The notes under the pieces are model-generated. The model was not told where the DNA came from and did no database searches. It saw nothing but the letters and a program-made list of their open reading frames with translations. Position numbers and translations under genes: made by a program. DNA of 33,033 nt, taken from positions 1-33,033 of the forward strand of contig CAJXQM010000030.1 in NCBI GenBank assembly GCA_913058145.1, in the 5' to 3' direction. The first letter of the stretch is position 1, and every line of letters begins with the position of its first letter. The DNA comes from an uncultured Colwellia sp. GTDB taxonomy: Bacteria; Pseudomonadota; Gammaproteobacteria; Enterobacterales; Alteromonadaceae. Of the stretch, positions 17,169 through 25,733 are shown piece after piece.

Positions 17169-18368
17169 CTAATTCACAAGCTTGATTGGTGGTGCGCGAG
17201 GTTTCAACTGACAAATCAGAATATCTTTAATAATCATTGGCTCACTACATTCCGGGCATGTAAATACAATACTTTTTACAGGTAGAAGTGATTTATCCTT
17301 AACTAATTCTGTTGTGGTTACTTCAGGCACTTTTACATTGAGTAGGCCCTTAATTTTAGTTAAATTCTTCTTACAACGAGTATTTGCAATCAAGCCATAA
17401 TGCCTAATGCGTTGAAACCCTGAAGGTAAAGCATGCAATAAAAACCGTCGTATAAATTCACCATGGCTTAATGTCATCGTTCGGTATCGCTTTGACGCTT
17501 TAGCACGATAGTTTTTACAACGAAACGTGACATCCTTTTCATCACTTTTAACCAAGCGACTATTGGATATCGCTACGCGGTGTGTATAACGAGAAAGGTA
17601 AGCGAAAACAGCTTTAGGCCCTGCAAAAGGTTTTTTAGCATAAACTACCCATTCTTTTTTTCGCAACGGCGTAAGCCATTTTGTAAACAACACTTCATCT
17701 TCAAGCGACTTACTTTCACCAAAGAATATCAGTTGATTTTGTTGATAAGCTTCAGCTAATTTCTCAAGATATAAGCGACGAAACAATCGAGATAACACAC
17801 GAACAGGAAGGAAGAAGCCTGATTTACTCGATACCCATTTTTCCCCATCAAGAGATAAACCACCGCCAGGTACAATACCATGCACATGCGGATGATGAGT
17901 CATAGCAGAGCCCCATGTATGAAGGACAAAAGTAACCCCTAATTTAGCCCCGAGTCGCTTTTCATCAGCGCCTATCGTTAGAAGCGTTTGTGCAGCAGTT
18001 TTCAGTAATAAGCCATACATTATCGACTTGTTGTAGTAGGCTATTTCTGCAATTTCTTTTGGTAGGGTAAAAACCAAATGATAATAATCGACAGGTAGCA
18101 GTTGTGCTTGTCTCGCTTCAAGCCATCTTTTTGCTGAGCTTGCTTGGCATTTTGGGCAATGCCTATTACGACATGAGTTATAAGAAATATGAGTCTTATT
18201 ACATGATTGGCAATAAAGTTGATGCCCACCTAAAACCTCTGTTCGACAATTTTCAATGGCTGACATGATTTTCAATTGACTGAGGTTAATATGCCCCTGA
18301 TGCTTATCACGCCATACTTGACCGTGCTGTCGAAATATATCGGCGATTTCTAATTGAGGGCGAGTCAT
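17169..18368 (-). CDS. IS91-family HUH transposase
   Basis: Rolling-circle transposase of 399 residues. The N-terminal zinc-binding region has C53-x2-C56, C66, C71 and C74 in CQSCNKTH and CRNRHCPKC. The metal-binding HUH motif is H161-V-H163 in HHPHVHGIVPGGG. The two candidate nicking tyrosines are Y257 and Y261 in AYLSRYTHRVAISN, the Y2 spacing typical of IS91. No frameshift or internal stop. The C-terminus has another CPECSEP zinc knuckle. It starts 9 bases after the recombinase gene on the same strand, so both are likely expressed from one promoter. Confidence 0.93.
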   Translation of the reverse strand: MTRPQLEIADIFRQHGQVWRDKHQGHINLSQLKIMSAIENCRTEVLGGHQLYCQSCNKTHISYNSCRNRHCPKCQASSAKRWLEARQAQLLPVDYYHLVFTLPKEIAEIAYYNKSIMYGLLLKTAAQTLLTIGADEKRLGAKLGVTFVLHTWGSAMTHHPHVHGIVPGGGLSLDGEKWVSSKSGFFLPVRVLSRLFRRLYLEKLAEAYQQNQLIFFGESKSLEDEVLFTKWLTPLRKKEWVVYAKKPFAGPKAVFAYLSRYTHRVAISNSRLVKSDEKDVTFRCKNYRAKASKRYRTMTLSHGEFIRRFLLHALPSGFQRIRHYGLIANTRCKKNLTKIKGLLNVKVPEVTTTELVKDKSLLPVKSIVFTCPECSEPMIIKDILICQLKPRAPPIKLVN

Positions 18369-18377
18369 GGTGAATAC

Positions 18378-19292
18378 TCACGACTTGTCCTTATCTTTTG
18401 TCTTATCTTTTGTCTTATCCTTGCTTTCTAAAGCATCAAGTGGACTGATAACTTCGCGTAATAGGTTTGTTGCGACCTGAGCATATAAAGCCGTGGTACC
18501 TAATTTAGCATGCCCAAGCAATACCTGTATGACACGTATATCAACATGCGCTTCAAGTAAATGTGTAGCAAAGCTGTGACGCAAGGTATGCATCGATACC
18601 TTTTTATTAATACCAGCGTCCTTGGCCGTTGTTGTACAAACTCTAGCAAGCTGACGACTCGTCATATGATTAATCGGATTAAGCCCTGGAAACAACCAAC
18701 CTTCACGATGCATTTGCCCATGTTTATTAGCAAACAACCACCATTGTCGTAAATGGTCGAGTAGCGCAGGAGATAACATAGCGTATCTGTCTCGGCTTCC
18801 TTTACCTTGTTCAACGCGAAGTACCATACGCTCACTGTCTATATCTGAGACTTTAAGAGAAACGACTTCGCTAACGCGAAGCCCTGCACCATAAGCAACA
18901 GAAAATGCAGCATGGTATTTAGGATGCGCAGCTGTTGCAAGGAACAGCTTTATCTCTTCTAGACTCAAAATAATGGGTAACTTACGTGCGACCGAAACAG
19001 TGATTAATTTGGTGAGTAACTGCGGTTTATCTAACGTGACATTATATAAAAACCTCAAACCAGAAAGGGTGCTATTAATCGTTGTTCCTGTTGCGCCGTC
19101 TTTAACTAAAAACAATTGGAACTCGCGCAAATTGTCACGGGTAGCGTGTTCAGGTGAATGTTTCAAATATTCACATAAACGATTTAGTGCTCGGACATAA
19201 CCTATTTGTGTTTTAGCCGTAAGCTTACGGATAACCATGTCTTCAGTGAAACGTTGGCTCAGCTCAGGATTAAAATAAGTAGAAAAAATCAT
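18378..19292 (-). CDS. tyrosine recombinase associated with the IS91-type element
   Basis: A 304-residue site-specific recombinase. An N-terminal SAM-like DNA-binding domain covers residues 14-95 and the catalytic domain follows. The active-site set is complete: R139 (GAGLRVSE), K164 (QGKGSRDR), H235 and R238 (MHTLRHSFATH), H261 (LLGHAKLGTT) and the nucleophile Y270 (ALYAQV). The family is the integrase often encoded upstream of ISSod25-like IS91 transposases, where its role is not settled. The last 15 residues, SKDKTKDKTKDKDKS, come from a 12-base tandem repeat and form a charged tail not needed for catalysis. Confidence 0.93.
   Translation of the reverse strand: MIFSTYFNPELSQRFTEDMVIRKLTAKTQIGYVRALNRLCEYLKHSPEHATRDNLREFQLFLVKDGATGTTINSTLSGLRFLYNVTLDKPQLLTKLITVSVARKLPIILSLEEIKLFLATAAHPKYHAAFSVAYGAGLRVSEVVSLKVSDIDSERMVLRVEQGKGSRDRYAMLSPALLDHLRQWWLFANKHGQMHREGWLFPGLNPINHMTSRQLARVCTTTAKDAGINKKVSMHTLRHSFATHLLEAHVDIRVIQVLLGHAKLGTTALYAQVATNLLREVISPLDALESKDKTKDKTKDKDKS
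18391..18420. repeat. 12-base tandem repeat at the recombinase 3' end
   Basis: TTATCTTTTGTC is repeated at 18391-18402 and 18403-18414, with a partial third copy. It encodes the alternating Lys-Asp/Thr tail of the recombinase and is probably a slippage product. Confidence 0.8.
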
Positions 19293-19674
19293 GTTGAAAC
19301 TCCTCGTTAATTGAGACGAAATGCCTCAATACTAAGAGTAGAAAAGAATATGAAATTTAGAAGGTAATATAGAGCTAGCCAAGTACGCCATTACCGCGGA
19401 GCGGTTTAGTTCTGTGACCTAAAGCGGACGTTTTAGGTATTTTAATAAAAGTCGTATTGTCATCATGGCCTGTATCATAAAGCCGTCTATGTTACGCATG
19501 TCTATTTTTATTACAAAAACAATACTATATGCTTAGAAATAGAAAATAGTTTCTAAATCAATAATAAGTGAAGCAAAAAATTAATTAACTCTTTCTTAAG
19601 TGAAAAATCAGCTAATCTTAAGTTTAATTTGTTATGTTCATAATATTAGGTTCCAAAAATAGCAGGTATTACTG
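19293..19674. other. island edge and response-regulator promoter region
   Basis: A 382-base interval without genes. The left part holds the recombinase upstream region, a TTGAG/CTCAA hairpin (19311-19329) and ACCTAAA/TTTAGGT around AGCGGAC (19418-19437). From about 19560 it becomes AT-rich and carries the promoter of the two-component operon. Confidence 0.5.
19584..19644 (+). promoter_or_regulatory. PmrA-like half-sites and promoter of the two-component operon
   Basis: Half-sites sit on one helical face every 11 bases: ATTAAC (19584-19589), CTTAAG (19595-19600), degenerate AATCAG (19606-19611) and CTTAAG (19617-19622). The PmrA box consensus is HTTAAK-N5-HTTAAK. The last CTTAAG takes the place of a -35 element, 16 bases before a -10 candidate CATAAT (19639-19644). 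The coding start is at 19675. This suggests autoregulation by the encoded response regulator. Confidence 0.55.
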
Positions 19675-20349
19675 TTGAAAATATTAATCATTGAAGATTC
19701 AATCTCTCTAAGAAGAAGTCTTAAAATTGGGCTAACTAACCTTGGATTTACAGTAGATGACACTGGTGATGGCTCTGAAGGACTGAGTATGGCGCTATCT
19801 GGTAATTATTCTCTTCTTATTTTAGATCTTATGCTTCCTTCAGTAGATGGTACTGCAATTTTAAAGGCGATCAGAAAAGCAAACAAAGATATTAGAGTAC
19901 TCATTTTATCGGCTAGAGATTTAACAGAAGATAAAATTGAAGGTTTACTTAATGGGGCCGATGATTATCTAACAAAACCTTTTTCTTTTGATGAACTACA
20001 CGTCCGTTTGTTGTGCTTGATGAGACGGGGAAGTTTAAATGTCGATAAAAGTACAATTAGTGTTGGTCATTTTTCATTAGATCTTCATTTAAAGCAATTA
20101 CATTGTAATGGTAAAGATGCCAATCTAACCCCAAATGAATATAAACTTGTTGAATGCTTGTTTTCGAATCAAGGTAAAGTAATTGGTCCTGAAAAACTAA
20201 GTGAATATTTGGCAGGTCAATACGATGCTATTACTAAAAATTCAATTGAAGCACATTTATCAACCACTCGGAAAAAAATACGAGAACTTGGTTATGACTT
20301 GCCCATTAAAACGAAACGAGGCTTCGGATATTTCGTCGAAAAGATTTAA
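19675..20349 (+). CDS. OmpR/PmrA-type response regulator
   Basis: Two-domain transcription factor of 224 residues. The receiver domain (1-115) has the acidic pocket E7-D8, the phosphoacceptor D51 in LLILDLMLP, S79 as the switch hydroxyl and K101 in YLTKPFSF. The C-terminal winged helix (about 125-222) has LTPNEYKLVECLF and the recognition-helix region NSIEAHLSTTRKKIRELG, ending with KTKRGFGYFV. The start is TTG 19675 with AGG eight bases upstream; no ATG fits the receiver N-terminus. The stop overlaps the kinase start as TAATG. By position next to eptA and dgkA it is the likely PmrA counterpart; the family alone does not show this. Confidence 0.93.
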   Translation: MKILIIEDSISLRRSLKIGLTNLGFTVDDTGDGSEGLSMALSGNYSLLILDLMLPSVDGTAILKAIRKANKDIRVLILSARDLTEDKIEGLLNGADDYLTKPFSFDELHVRLLCLMRRGSLNVDKSTISVGHFSLDLHLKQLHCNGKDANLTPNEYKLVECLFSNQGKVIGPEKLSEYLAGQYDAITKNSIEAHLSTTRKKIRELGYDLPIKTKRGFGYFVEKI

Positions 20350-21773
20350 TGAACTCCATAAAGAAAAAATTAAGTAGATACCTGTCTATTTCTGTCTCTG
20401 TTTTGTTGGTTTCGATATTGTTAGCTACTGATATCAGTGTTGATAAATGGATAAGCAAAGAATTTGATAAAGCGATGGTTAATAAATCAAATTTATTAAC
20501 CACATTAGTGAGTGAGGATACTGAGGAAGTCGATTTTGATTTTGCGGATGAAATTATGCCTGAATTTTCAGGTAAAAATGATCCTGAATACTTTCACCTA
20601 TGGCATAACAACAAAACATTTGAACGCTCAAAGACACTTGATTTATTTGAGATAAATACATTACCTAAAATAAAAGTTGCTTTACATAAATCAAAAATAA
20701 TGAATGTTACGCTACCAGATGGTCGTTCTGGAAGAATGATTACCATTAAGTTTATGCCACAAGTTGATAGTGATATTCGAGAAGAATATGGTATTTCAGT
20801 AGAGGAATTTTCAAAAACACAAACCCCAATGGAACTGACTTACGCTGTCAGTAATGAAAACCTAAATCAAACGTTGTGGTTTTTAGATCTTATTTTCATT
20901 ATTTCTTCAATTTTAGCAGTACTTGCAGTGAGATTTATTGTTTACAACGTTGTTGAGAAAGGGTTGAAACCACTTGATAAGTTGAACCTTGAAATTAAAT
21001 CTATCAATTTAATGTCTGATGTAGATCCTATATCAACAGAGAACTTACCCGATGAGCTACTCCCCATCGCGGTAGGAATCAACCTCTTTATTAGTGAAAA
21101 CAAAACACTATATGCCAGAGAAAAAAGAGTCACATCAGATATCGCTCATGAACTTAAAACACCAATCACAGAGTTAATAAATTTAAGTGAAGTCGCAATA
21201 AAGTTCCCTGATGAGAAGCAAATATCTGAAACATTCACCACAGATGTACTAGAAATTTCAGAACGGCTTAAAAGTATCGTCAACGGCATTCTCTTACTGC
21301 AAAAAAGTTCGCATAGTACAGAACTGAAGAAAAGCGATATAAAAATTAAAGATCTTATACGTGCCATAATACATAGAGAGAATAAAATTGAGCGTAATGT
21401 AAGCTTAATAATTAGCAAAGATGTGGAAACTATTCTCACGAATGAATTTGCACTTGATACTGTTTTAACAAACTTAATTAGCAATGCGTTACATTACAGC
21501 GAAAAAGATAGCCAAATTTCCGTACTAGTTGAACTAAGTAATGATTTAGATAGGATTAAATTGAGTATTTCAAACACGAGTGTTTATCAATATTCAGATC
21601 AAGAATTAGCACAGTTTTTTGAACCTCTTTGGCAGAAAGATCCCTCTAGAACTTCTTCACAAAGGTACGGATTAGGCTTGGCAATAGTTAAATCATATTG
21701 CGATAATATTAATGCTGACATAGGTGTAACTTTATCGTCTAAGAATCAAATTACTTTTACAGTAGTCATATAA
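20349..21773 (+). CDS. sensor histidine kinase (PmrB/QseC-like)
   Basis: Inner-membrane sensor kinase of 474 residues. TM1 is about residues 9-27 and TM2 about 178-200, enclosing a periplasmic sensor of about 150 residues rich in Asp and Glu near its start (EDTEEVDFDFADE), a pattern that could bind cations. A HAMP-like linker follows TM2. The H-box is SDIAHELKTPITEL with phosphoacceptor H267. The N-box is TNLISNALHYSEKD, the G-box RYGLGLAIVKSYC, and QFFEPLWQ is the F-box. Translationally coupled to the regulator upstream and seven bases from the DUF5916 gene downstream. The stimulus is unknown; the acidic patch resembles the idea behind PhoQ/PmrB metal sensing. Confidence 0.93.
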   Translation: MNSIKKKLSRYLSISVSVLLVSILLATDISVDKWISKEFDKAMVNKSNLLTTLVSEDTEEVDFDFADEIMPEFSGKNDPEYFHLWHNNKTFERSKTLDLFEINTLPKIKVALHKSKIMNVTLPDGRSGRMITIKFMPQVDSDIREEYGISVEEFSKTQTPMELTYAVSNENLNQTLWFLDLIFIISSILAVLAVRFIVYNVVEKGLKPLDKLNLEIKSINLMSDVDPISTENLPDELLPIAVGINLFISENKTLYAREKRVTSDIAHELKTPITELINLSEVAIKFPDEKQISETFTTDVLEISERLKSIVNGILLLQKSSHSTELKKSDIKIKDLIRAIIHRENKIERNVSLIISKDVETILTNEFALDTVLTNLISNALHYSEKDSQISVLVELSNDLDRIKLSISNTSVYQYSDQELAQFFEPLWQKDPSRTSSQRYGLGLAIVKSYCDNINADIGVTLSSKNQITFTVVI

Positions 21774-21780
21774 TAAGCTT

Positions 21781-23991
21781 ATGAAATATTTTATTACTTC
21801 TATTGTGGCTTCTCTTCTTTCAGTTTGTTCACAAGCAAATGATATTTTGGTTGATGGGAAACTTAGTGAGAATGAATGGGTTGATGCCGTGAATAACGAA
21901 TTGAACTACGAAGTATCTCCACAAACACTAAATGATAGTAAGGGAAATTTTTCATACAAAGTACTTACTACGAGTACAGGGTTATATATTGGGTTAACAG
22001 CAAATAAAGTTGAGCATTTAAGGCTTAGAACACAAGAAAATGATACTGAGTTTTCAAATGATCATTTTCAAATCATGCTTGATATGAATAATAATGAGCA
22101 AGGTGCCTATGTATTTGCAATAAACCATCAAGGCAACTATTTTGACGGTATGCTTGATGCTGAAAAAGACTTAGATTTAGATTGGAGTGCGCTGTGGGAA
22201 TATAGTATTAGTTCCGATGATACATCCTGGTATGCAGAAGTGTTTGTTCCTTGGCAGGTAATGTCATTTAGCCGAGAGCCGAAAAATCAATTCGGACTCT
22301 ATATCAGTCGCTTTGATGAAGAGAGCAACGCCACATACGCATCTTCTGCGGTATCTTCTTCCATGAATAGTTTCTACCAACAATTTACTCCTTACTCAGT
22401 AAAAATTGAGTCCCAAGCAAAGTTAGATATTTACCCTTATATTTCATGGAATAGAGATGTTATAGAGGAGAATAGTAACAGCTCTATAGGTGCTGAAATA
22501 TTTTGGCAGCCGGGTAAGGGACAAAAACTAAGTGCAACAATAAACCCTGATTTTGGTCAAATAGAGTCAGATGAACTTGTTGTTAATTTTTCAGCAATTG
22601 AAACACTATTTTCGGAAAAACGTCCATTTTTTAATGATAATCAAAGTATTTTTGATGTGGAAGGTCCTGAAAATTTAAAAATAGTACACACGCCAAGGAT
22701 TGGAGGGGAATCATATTACGATAACAATTATAACAGTGACTTAAATTCAGCATTAAAATATACCATCAACCAACCAAACTTTGATATTGGCATATTATCG
22801 GCATTTGAAAACTCAACAGCACAAGGTAAAGGCCGAGACTTTTATGCAGTAAGAGGGCAATACTCACTAGGACCAAGTAAAATAGGTGTTTCGTTGAATA
22901 AGGTGAACACGCCAACAATAAACAGAGCAGTAACGGTAGTTTCGTCAGACATTCATTTTGCTGTTTCAGATGATACATCCCTAAATTTTGGCGTTATTAG
23001 AACAGAGTCAGAAGTTAATCATTCTCGATTGCGTGATACTGGCTGGTGGTTGACAGGTAGCTCAGATATAACTGATCAGCATAGTCATGAATTTAGTCTC
23101 TTTTCCTATGGCGATGACTTAGAATTAAATGACATTGGTTATGTAAAACGAATTAACAGAAGGCAATTTGAATATGAATACCAATACCAAATACCTGATT
23201 TTTCTTCAGCACAAATTCGAGATATTAGCTTTTCTTTTGAAACTGAATTTAAAACCAACTTTCAAGACGAAAAACTTCCTCTTGTAATTGGGGCAGGTGC
23301 TGAAGTAGTGACAGAGTCTGAGTTTGAATATGATATTTCACTTGAACTTGTATCATCTGGATTTGATGATCTAACGACACGTGGCCACCATTCAATTTGG
23401 TTACCATCAGCACAAATACTAGAATTTGAATTATCATCTCCAGAGTATTTTTGGGGGAAATATAGTCTTGAAATGACATTGGGACAAGAGGGTTGGGATG
23501 GGACATTTTATGATATCACTGGCAGTATTGAGCACCAGATTAGCGAAAATATTCATTTAGGTGTTGCTATATCACAATACAACAGCGATAGCTGGATAGA
23601 TTGGGATGAAGAAAATGATATTAATGAATACAATTTTACTGAGCAAGGCATAGAGTTTAGCTTAAATTATCAACTTGATGATTTTCAAGAAGTGCGATTA
23701 AAGTTTGAAACAGTAATAGGCAAAGCTAATGGTATAGGGAATTATATTATTATGTCTGATGGTTCAGCACATTACCAAGACAAGAGTGAAGATTTTTCTT
23801 TTTCAGAAAGTGCATTTCAGTTACGGTATAAATATGCGTTATCAAAATTAACCGCTTTTTACTTAAGTTATAGTTTTGCGGGTGAATATGAAGATGAGGT
23901 TGCAAAATTTGGTAAACGAAACTTATACAAACAAGCTATTCATTCAAAAAATGCCCACAACTTATTTGCAAAAGTCAGATTACATTTTTAA
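21781..23991 (+). CDS. DUF5916/CBM9-like outer-membrane beta-barrel protein
   Basis: A 736-residue protein with a signal peptide ending near SQAND. Residues about 20-215 form a carbohydrate-binding family 9-like domain, opening ILVDGKLSENEWVDA. The rest is the DUF5916 barrel with its signature INPDFGQIESDE and ETLFSEKRPFF near residue 255-285. Alternating hydrophobic strands continue to a C-terminal Phe (AKVRLHF), the usual BAM recognition end. It lies seven bases after the kinase gene, so it is probably in the same transcript. Function of the family is unknown. Presence in a lipid A-modification type cluster suggests an envelope or ligand-binding role; this is inference. Confidence 0.85.
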   Translation: MKYFITSIVASLLSVCSQANDILVDGKLSENEWVDAVNNELNYEVSPQTLNDSKGNFSYKVLTTSTGLYIGLTANKVEHLRLRTQENDTEFSNDHFQIMLDMNNNEQGAYVFAINHQGNYFDGMLDAEKDLDLDWSALWEYSISSDDTSWYAEVFVPWQVMSFSREPKNQFGLYISRFDEESNATYASSAVSSSMNSFYQQFTPYSVKIESQAKLDIYPYISWNRDVIEENSNSSIGAEIFWQPGKGQKLSATINPDFGQIESDELVVNFSAIETLFSEKRPFFNDNQSIFDVEGPENLKIVHTPRIGGESYYDNNYNSDLNSALKYTINQPNFDIGILSAFENSTAQGKGRDFYAVRGQYSLGPSKIGVSLNKVNTPTINRAVTVVSSDIHFAVSDDTSLNFGVIRTESEVNHSRLRDTGWWLTGSSDITDQHSHEFSLFSYGDDLELNDIGYVKRINRRQFEYEYQYQIPDFSSAQIRDISFSFETEFKTNFQDEKLPLVIGAGAEVVTESEFEYDISLELVSSGFDDLTTRGHHSIWLPSAQILEFELSSPEYFWGKYSLEMTLGQEGWDGTFYDITGSIEHQISENIHLGVAISQYNSDSWIDWDEENDINEYNFTEQGIEFSLNYQLDDFQEVRLKFETVIGKANGIGNYIIMSDGSAHYQDKSEDFSFSESAFQLRYKYALSKLTAFYLSYSFAGEYEDEVAKFGKRNLYKQAIHSKNAHNLFAKVRLHF

Positions 23992-24023
23992 TGTGCGATC
24001 TGTACTCCCTCCAATGCCAATAA

Positions 24024-24051
24024 CTTAGGTTAACTATCAGTTTAACCTAGG
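24024..24051. terminator. hairpin between the DUF5916 and Omp85-like genes
   Basis: TAGGTTAA (24026-24033) pairs with TTAACCTA (24042-24049), extended by a G-U and a C-G pair. No T-tract follows, so it may attenuate or punctuate the operon rather than terminate it fully. Confidence 0.45.
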
Positions 24052-24078
24052 CTAAATATCAGTATACGCTAAGCCGAT

Positions 24079-24095
24079 CTTAAGGTTAATTTAAT
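24079..24095 (+). promoter_or_regulatory. PmrA-box match upstream of the Omp85-eptA-dgkA unit
   Basis: CTTAAG (24079-24084), five bases, then TTTAAT (24090-24095): both halves fit HTTAAK-N5-HTTAAK exactly. It lies 37 bases before the Omp85-like start, past the hairpin that follows the upstream gene, so it could drive a second transcript. No convincing -10 follows at the standard distance. Confidence 0.5.
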
Positions 24096-24100
24096 AAGAT

Positions 24101-24126
24101 AAAAACACTTGCTTAGAGGTGTTTTT
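24101..24126 (+). terminator. terminator-like hairpin in the leader of the Omp85-like gene
   Basis: AAAAACACTT (24101-24110) pairs with AGGTGTTTTT (24117-24126), including one G-U wobble, around a six-base loop, and ends in five T. It ends six bases before ATG 24133 and occupies the place of a ribosome binding site. It may be a weak attenuator or translation control hairpin. Confidence 0.4.
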
Positions 24127-24132
24127 ATTAAC

Positions 24133-25728
24133 ATGAAATTACATAATATTTTTGCCAGCATTCTGATGGCATGCTTGGCCTTTCCAAGTATTGCTGAAGA
24201 TGATTCAAAACCATGCGACCAAAGTGAAAACATAACTTTCATTTCCAACGATGTATTTGACCTCACAGATAAAGACACCATTTTCCTTCATCATTGGGCC
24301 AATTTTTTACATATACAAACCAAACAGAAAACACTCATAAATGAATCGGCATTTTTTTTAGATAATTGCCAAGTTAATGTTAATGACTTAGCAGAGCTTG
24401 AACGACACTTTCGAAGTAAAAAGTACATTAGAAATTCTGCTGTTACGTTTGATGAAAACAAAAAAATTGTCGTGGAAACTTGGGATAATTGGTCTTTGCT
24501 ACCAGTAGTGGATTTTGGCAGAAAAGGCGGTAAAAATAAATTTGCCTTCGGGATAAAAGACCGAAATTTACTTGGTCTAGGTATTGATGTAGAAATTGAA
24601 TACTTTAGTAACAACCAACGAAGTGGTTATAAGCTTGATACTGAGTTCCCACTCTATTTAAGAAACAATATTAATGCAAATATTAGACTGATTGATGCCG
24701 ATGATGGCAGTGCTGAAGCGGTATTTTTACAAAAGAAATTTGTTAGTTTTGACACTGAAAATGCTTTTAATATCGGTTTTGATAATTTTAATCAAATAGA
24801 TACGCAGTTTGAAAATGGTATTGAATCCAATCGTTTTCGACATAAAAAATATAGCTCTACTGTGAGCTGGCAATGGCTGCATGATAATTCTGAAAAAGAT
24901 ACCTTACGATTTGGTGTCGGCTTTACTAACGAAAAACACACCTTCTCCGGTGTGGTTGATATTGATAATACTCCCACCACTAATTTACCTATTAATCGCG
25001 AATTTAATTATCCGTTTGTATCCTTAGAGTATCTACAAAAAGACTATAGAAAATTATCAAACGTAAACTTAATAAACCACATAGAAGATTTTAATTTAGG
25101 TTGGGATTTTCATGTGAATTTGGGCAGCGATTTTTCAAATGATGACGGTTCACCGACGTTAATTTGGCAATCACAATTGTCAAAAGGGTTTGATGTTTTT
25201 GAAGATTCTTATTGGTTCTTTAATTCAGCGTTTGAAGGCGAGATGTACGAAAATTCAGATCATGGCAATAGATTTCTTTTCCAATTAGAAGCAGAGTTTT
25301 TCCATAAGTTTAGCGAACAATGGGGAGCTTATTTTAAAAATTCTAATCAGCTCAGTCAAAATCAATTCTTAGATTTACCTGTCGTCTTAGGTGGTGAAAC
25401 AGGAATTCGAGGTTTTCCACTTCAATACCAACACGGTGAAAGCAGTACACAATTCACCTTTGAAGCACGCTATTACCCACATATAAATATATACAAATTA
25501 CTTGAATTAGGAGCAGCCGCATTTGTTGATACGGGTAAAGTTTTTAATCCGTCGGCTATATCAAAACAACAAACTTCATTGATGGCTTCTGTTGGCTTAG
25601 GTGCTCGACTTTATTCAACCCATTCAAGTGAATCTCGTGTAATTCATATCGATATTATCAAACCCATTACCTCAGATGCCAATGTTAATAGCGTTGAATT
25701 TCGAATAACAACCAAAAATTCATTTTAG
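24133..25728 (+). CDS. Omp85-superfamily (BamA/TamA-like) outer-membrane protein
   Basis: I start the protein at ATG 24133 (531 residues) because a signal peptide ending LAFPSIAE begins there; an upstream start at 24109 would add eight odd residues. After a short N-terminal region, ELERHFRSKKYIRNSAV looks like a single POTRA-type repeat (about residues 68-125), far fewer than the five of BamA. The barrel begins around KNKFAFGIKDRNLLGLG, and the diagnostic L6 loop motif is IRGF in GGETGIRGFPLQY near residue 440. The C-terminal residue is Phe (TTKNSF). Could insert or translocate an envelope component; no partner is encoded except eptA, which starts only six bases later. Confidence 0.85.
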   Translation: MKLHNIFASILMACLAFPSIAEDDSKPCDQSENITFISNDVFDLTDKDTIFLHHWANFLHIQTKQKTLINESAFFLDNCQVNVNDLAELERHFRSKKYIRNSAVTFDENKKIVVETWDNWSLLPVVDFGRKGGKNKFAFGIKDRNLLGLGIDVEIEYFSNNQRSGYKLDTEFPLYLRNNINANIRLIDADDGSAEAVFLQKKFVSFDTENAFNIGFDNFNQIDTQFENGIESNRFRHKKYSSTVSWQWLHDNSEKDTLRFGVGFTNEKHTFSGVVDIDNTPTTNLPINREFNYPFVSLEYLQKDYRKLSNVNLINHIEDFNLGWDFHVNLGSDFSNDDGSPTLIWQSQLSKGFDVFEDSYWFFNSAFEGEMYENSDHGNRFLFQLEAEFFHKFSEQWGAYFKNSNQLSQNQFLDLPVVLGGETGIRGFPLQYQHGESSTQFTFEARYYPHINIYKLLELGAAAFVDTGKVFNPSAISKQQTSLMASVGLGARLYSTHSSESRVIHIDIIKPITSDANVNSVEFRITTKNSF

Positions 25729-25733
25729 GGCCT

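Larger units (their letters stand above)
16855..19330 (-). mobile_element. IS91-family element with tyrosine recombinase
   Basis: A roughly 2.5-kb unit read on the minus strand: tyrosine recombinase first, then an HUH transposase nine bases later. The element lacks terminal inverted repeats, as expected for IS91-type rolling-circle transposition, so the ends are approximate. The hairpin-rich stretch 16855-16956, downstream of the transposase, is the candidate origin end. A TTGAG/CTCAA hairpin at 19311-19329, upstream of the recombinase, is near the other end. Both genes are full length, so the element may still be mobile. Confidence 0.7.

Noticed and set aside
16978-17214. 78-codon minus-strand frame overlapping the end of the IS91-type transposase
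   Set aside because: No ribosome binding site, no recognisable domain, overlaps the transposase 3' end by 46 bases; probably non-coding element end.
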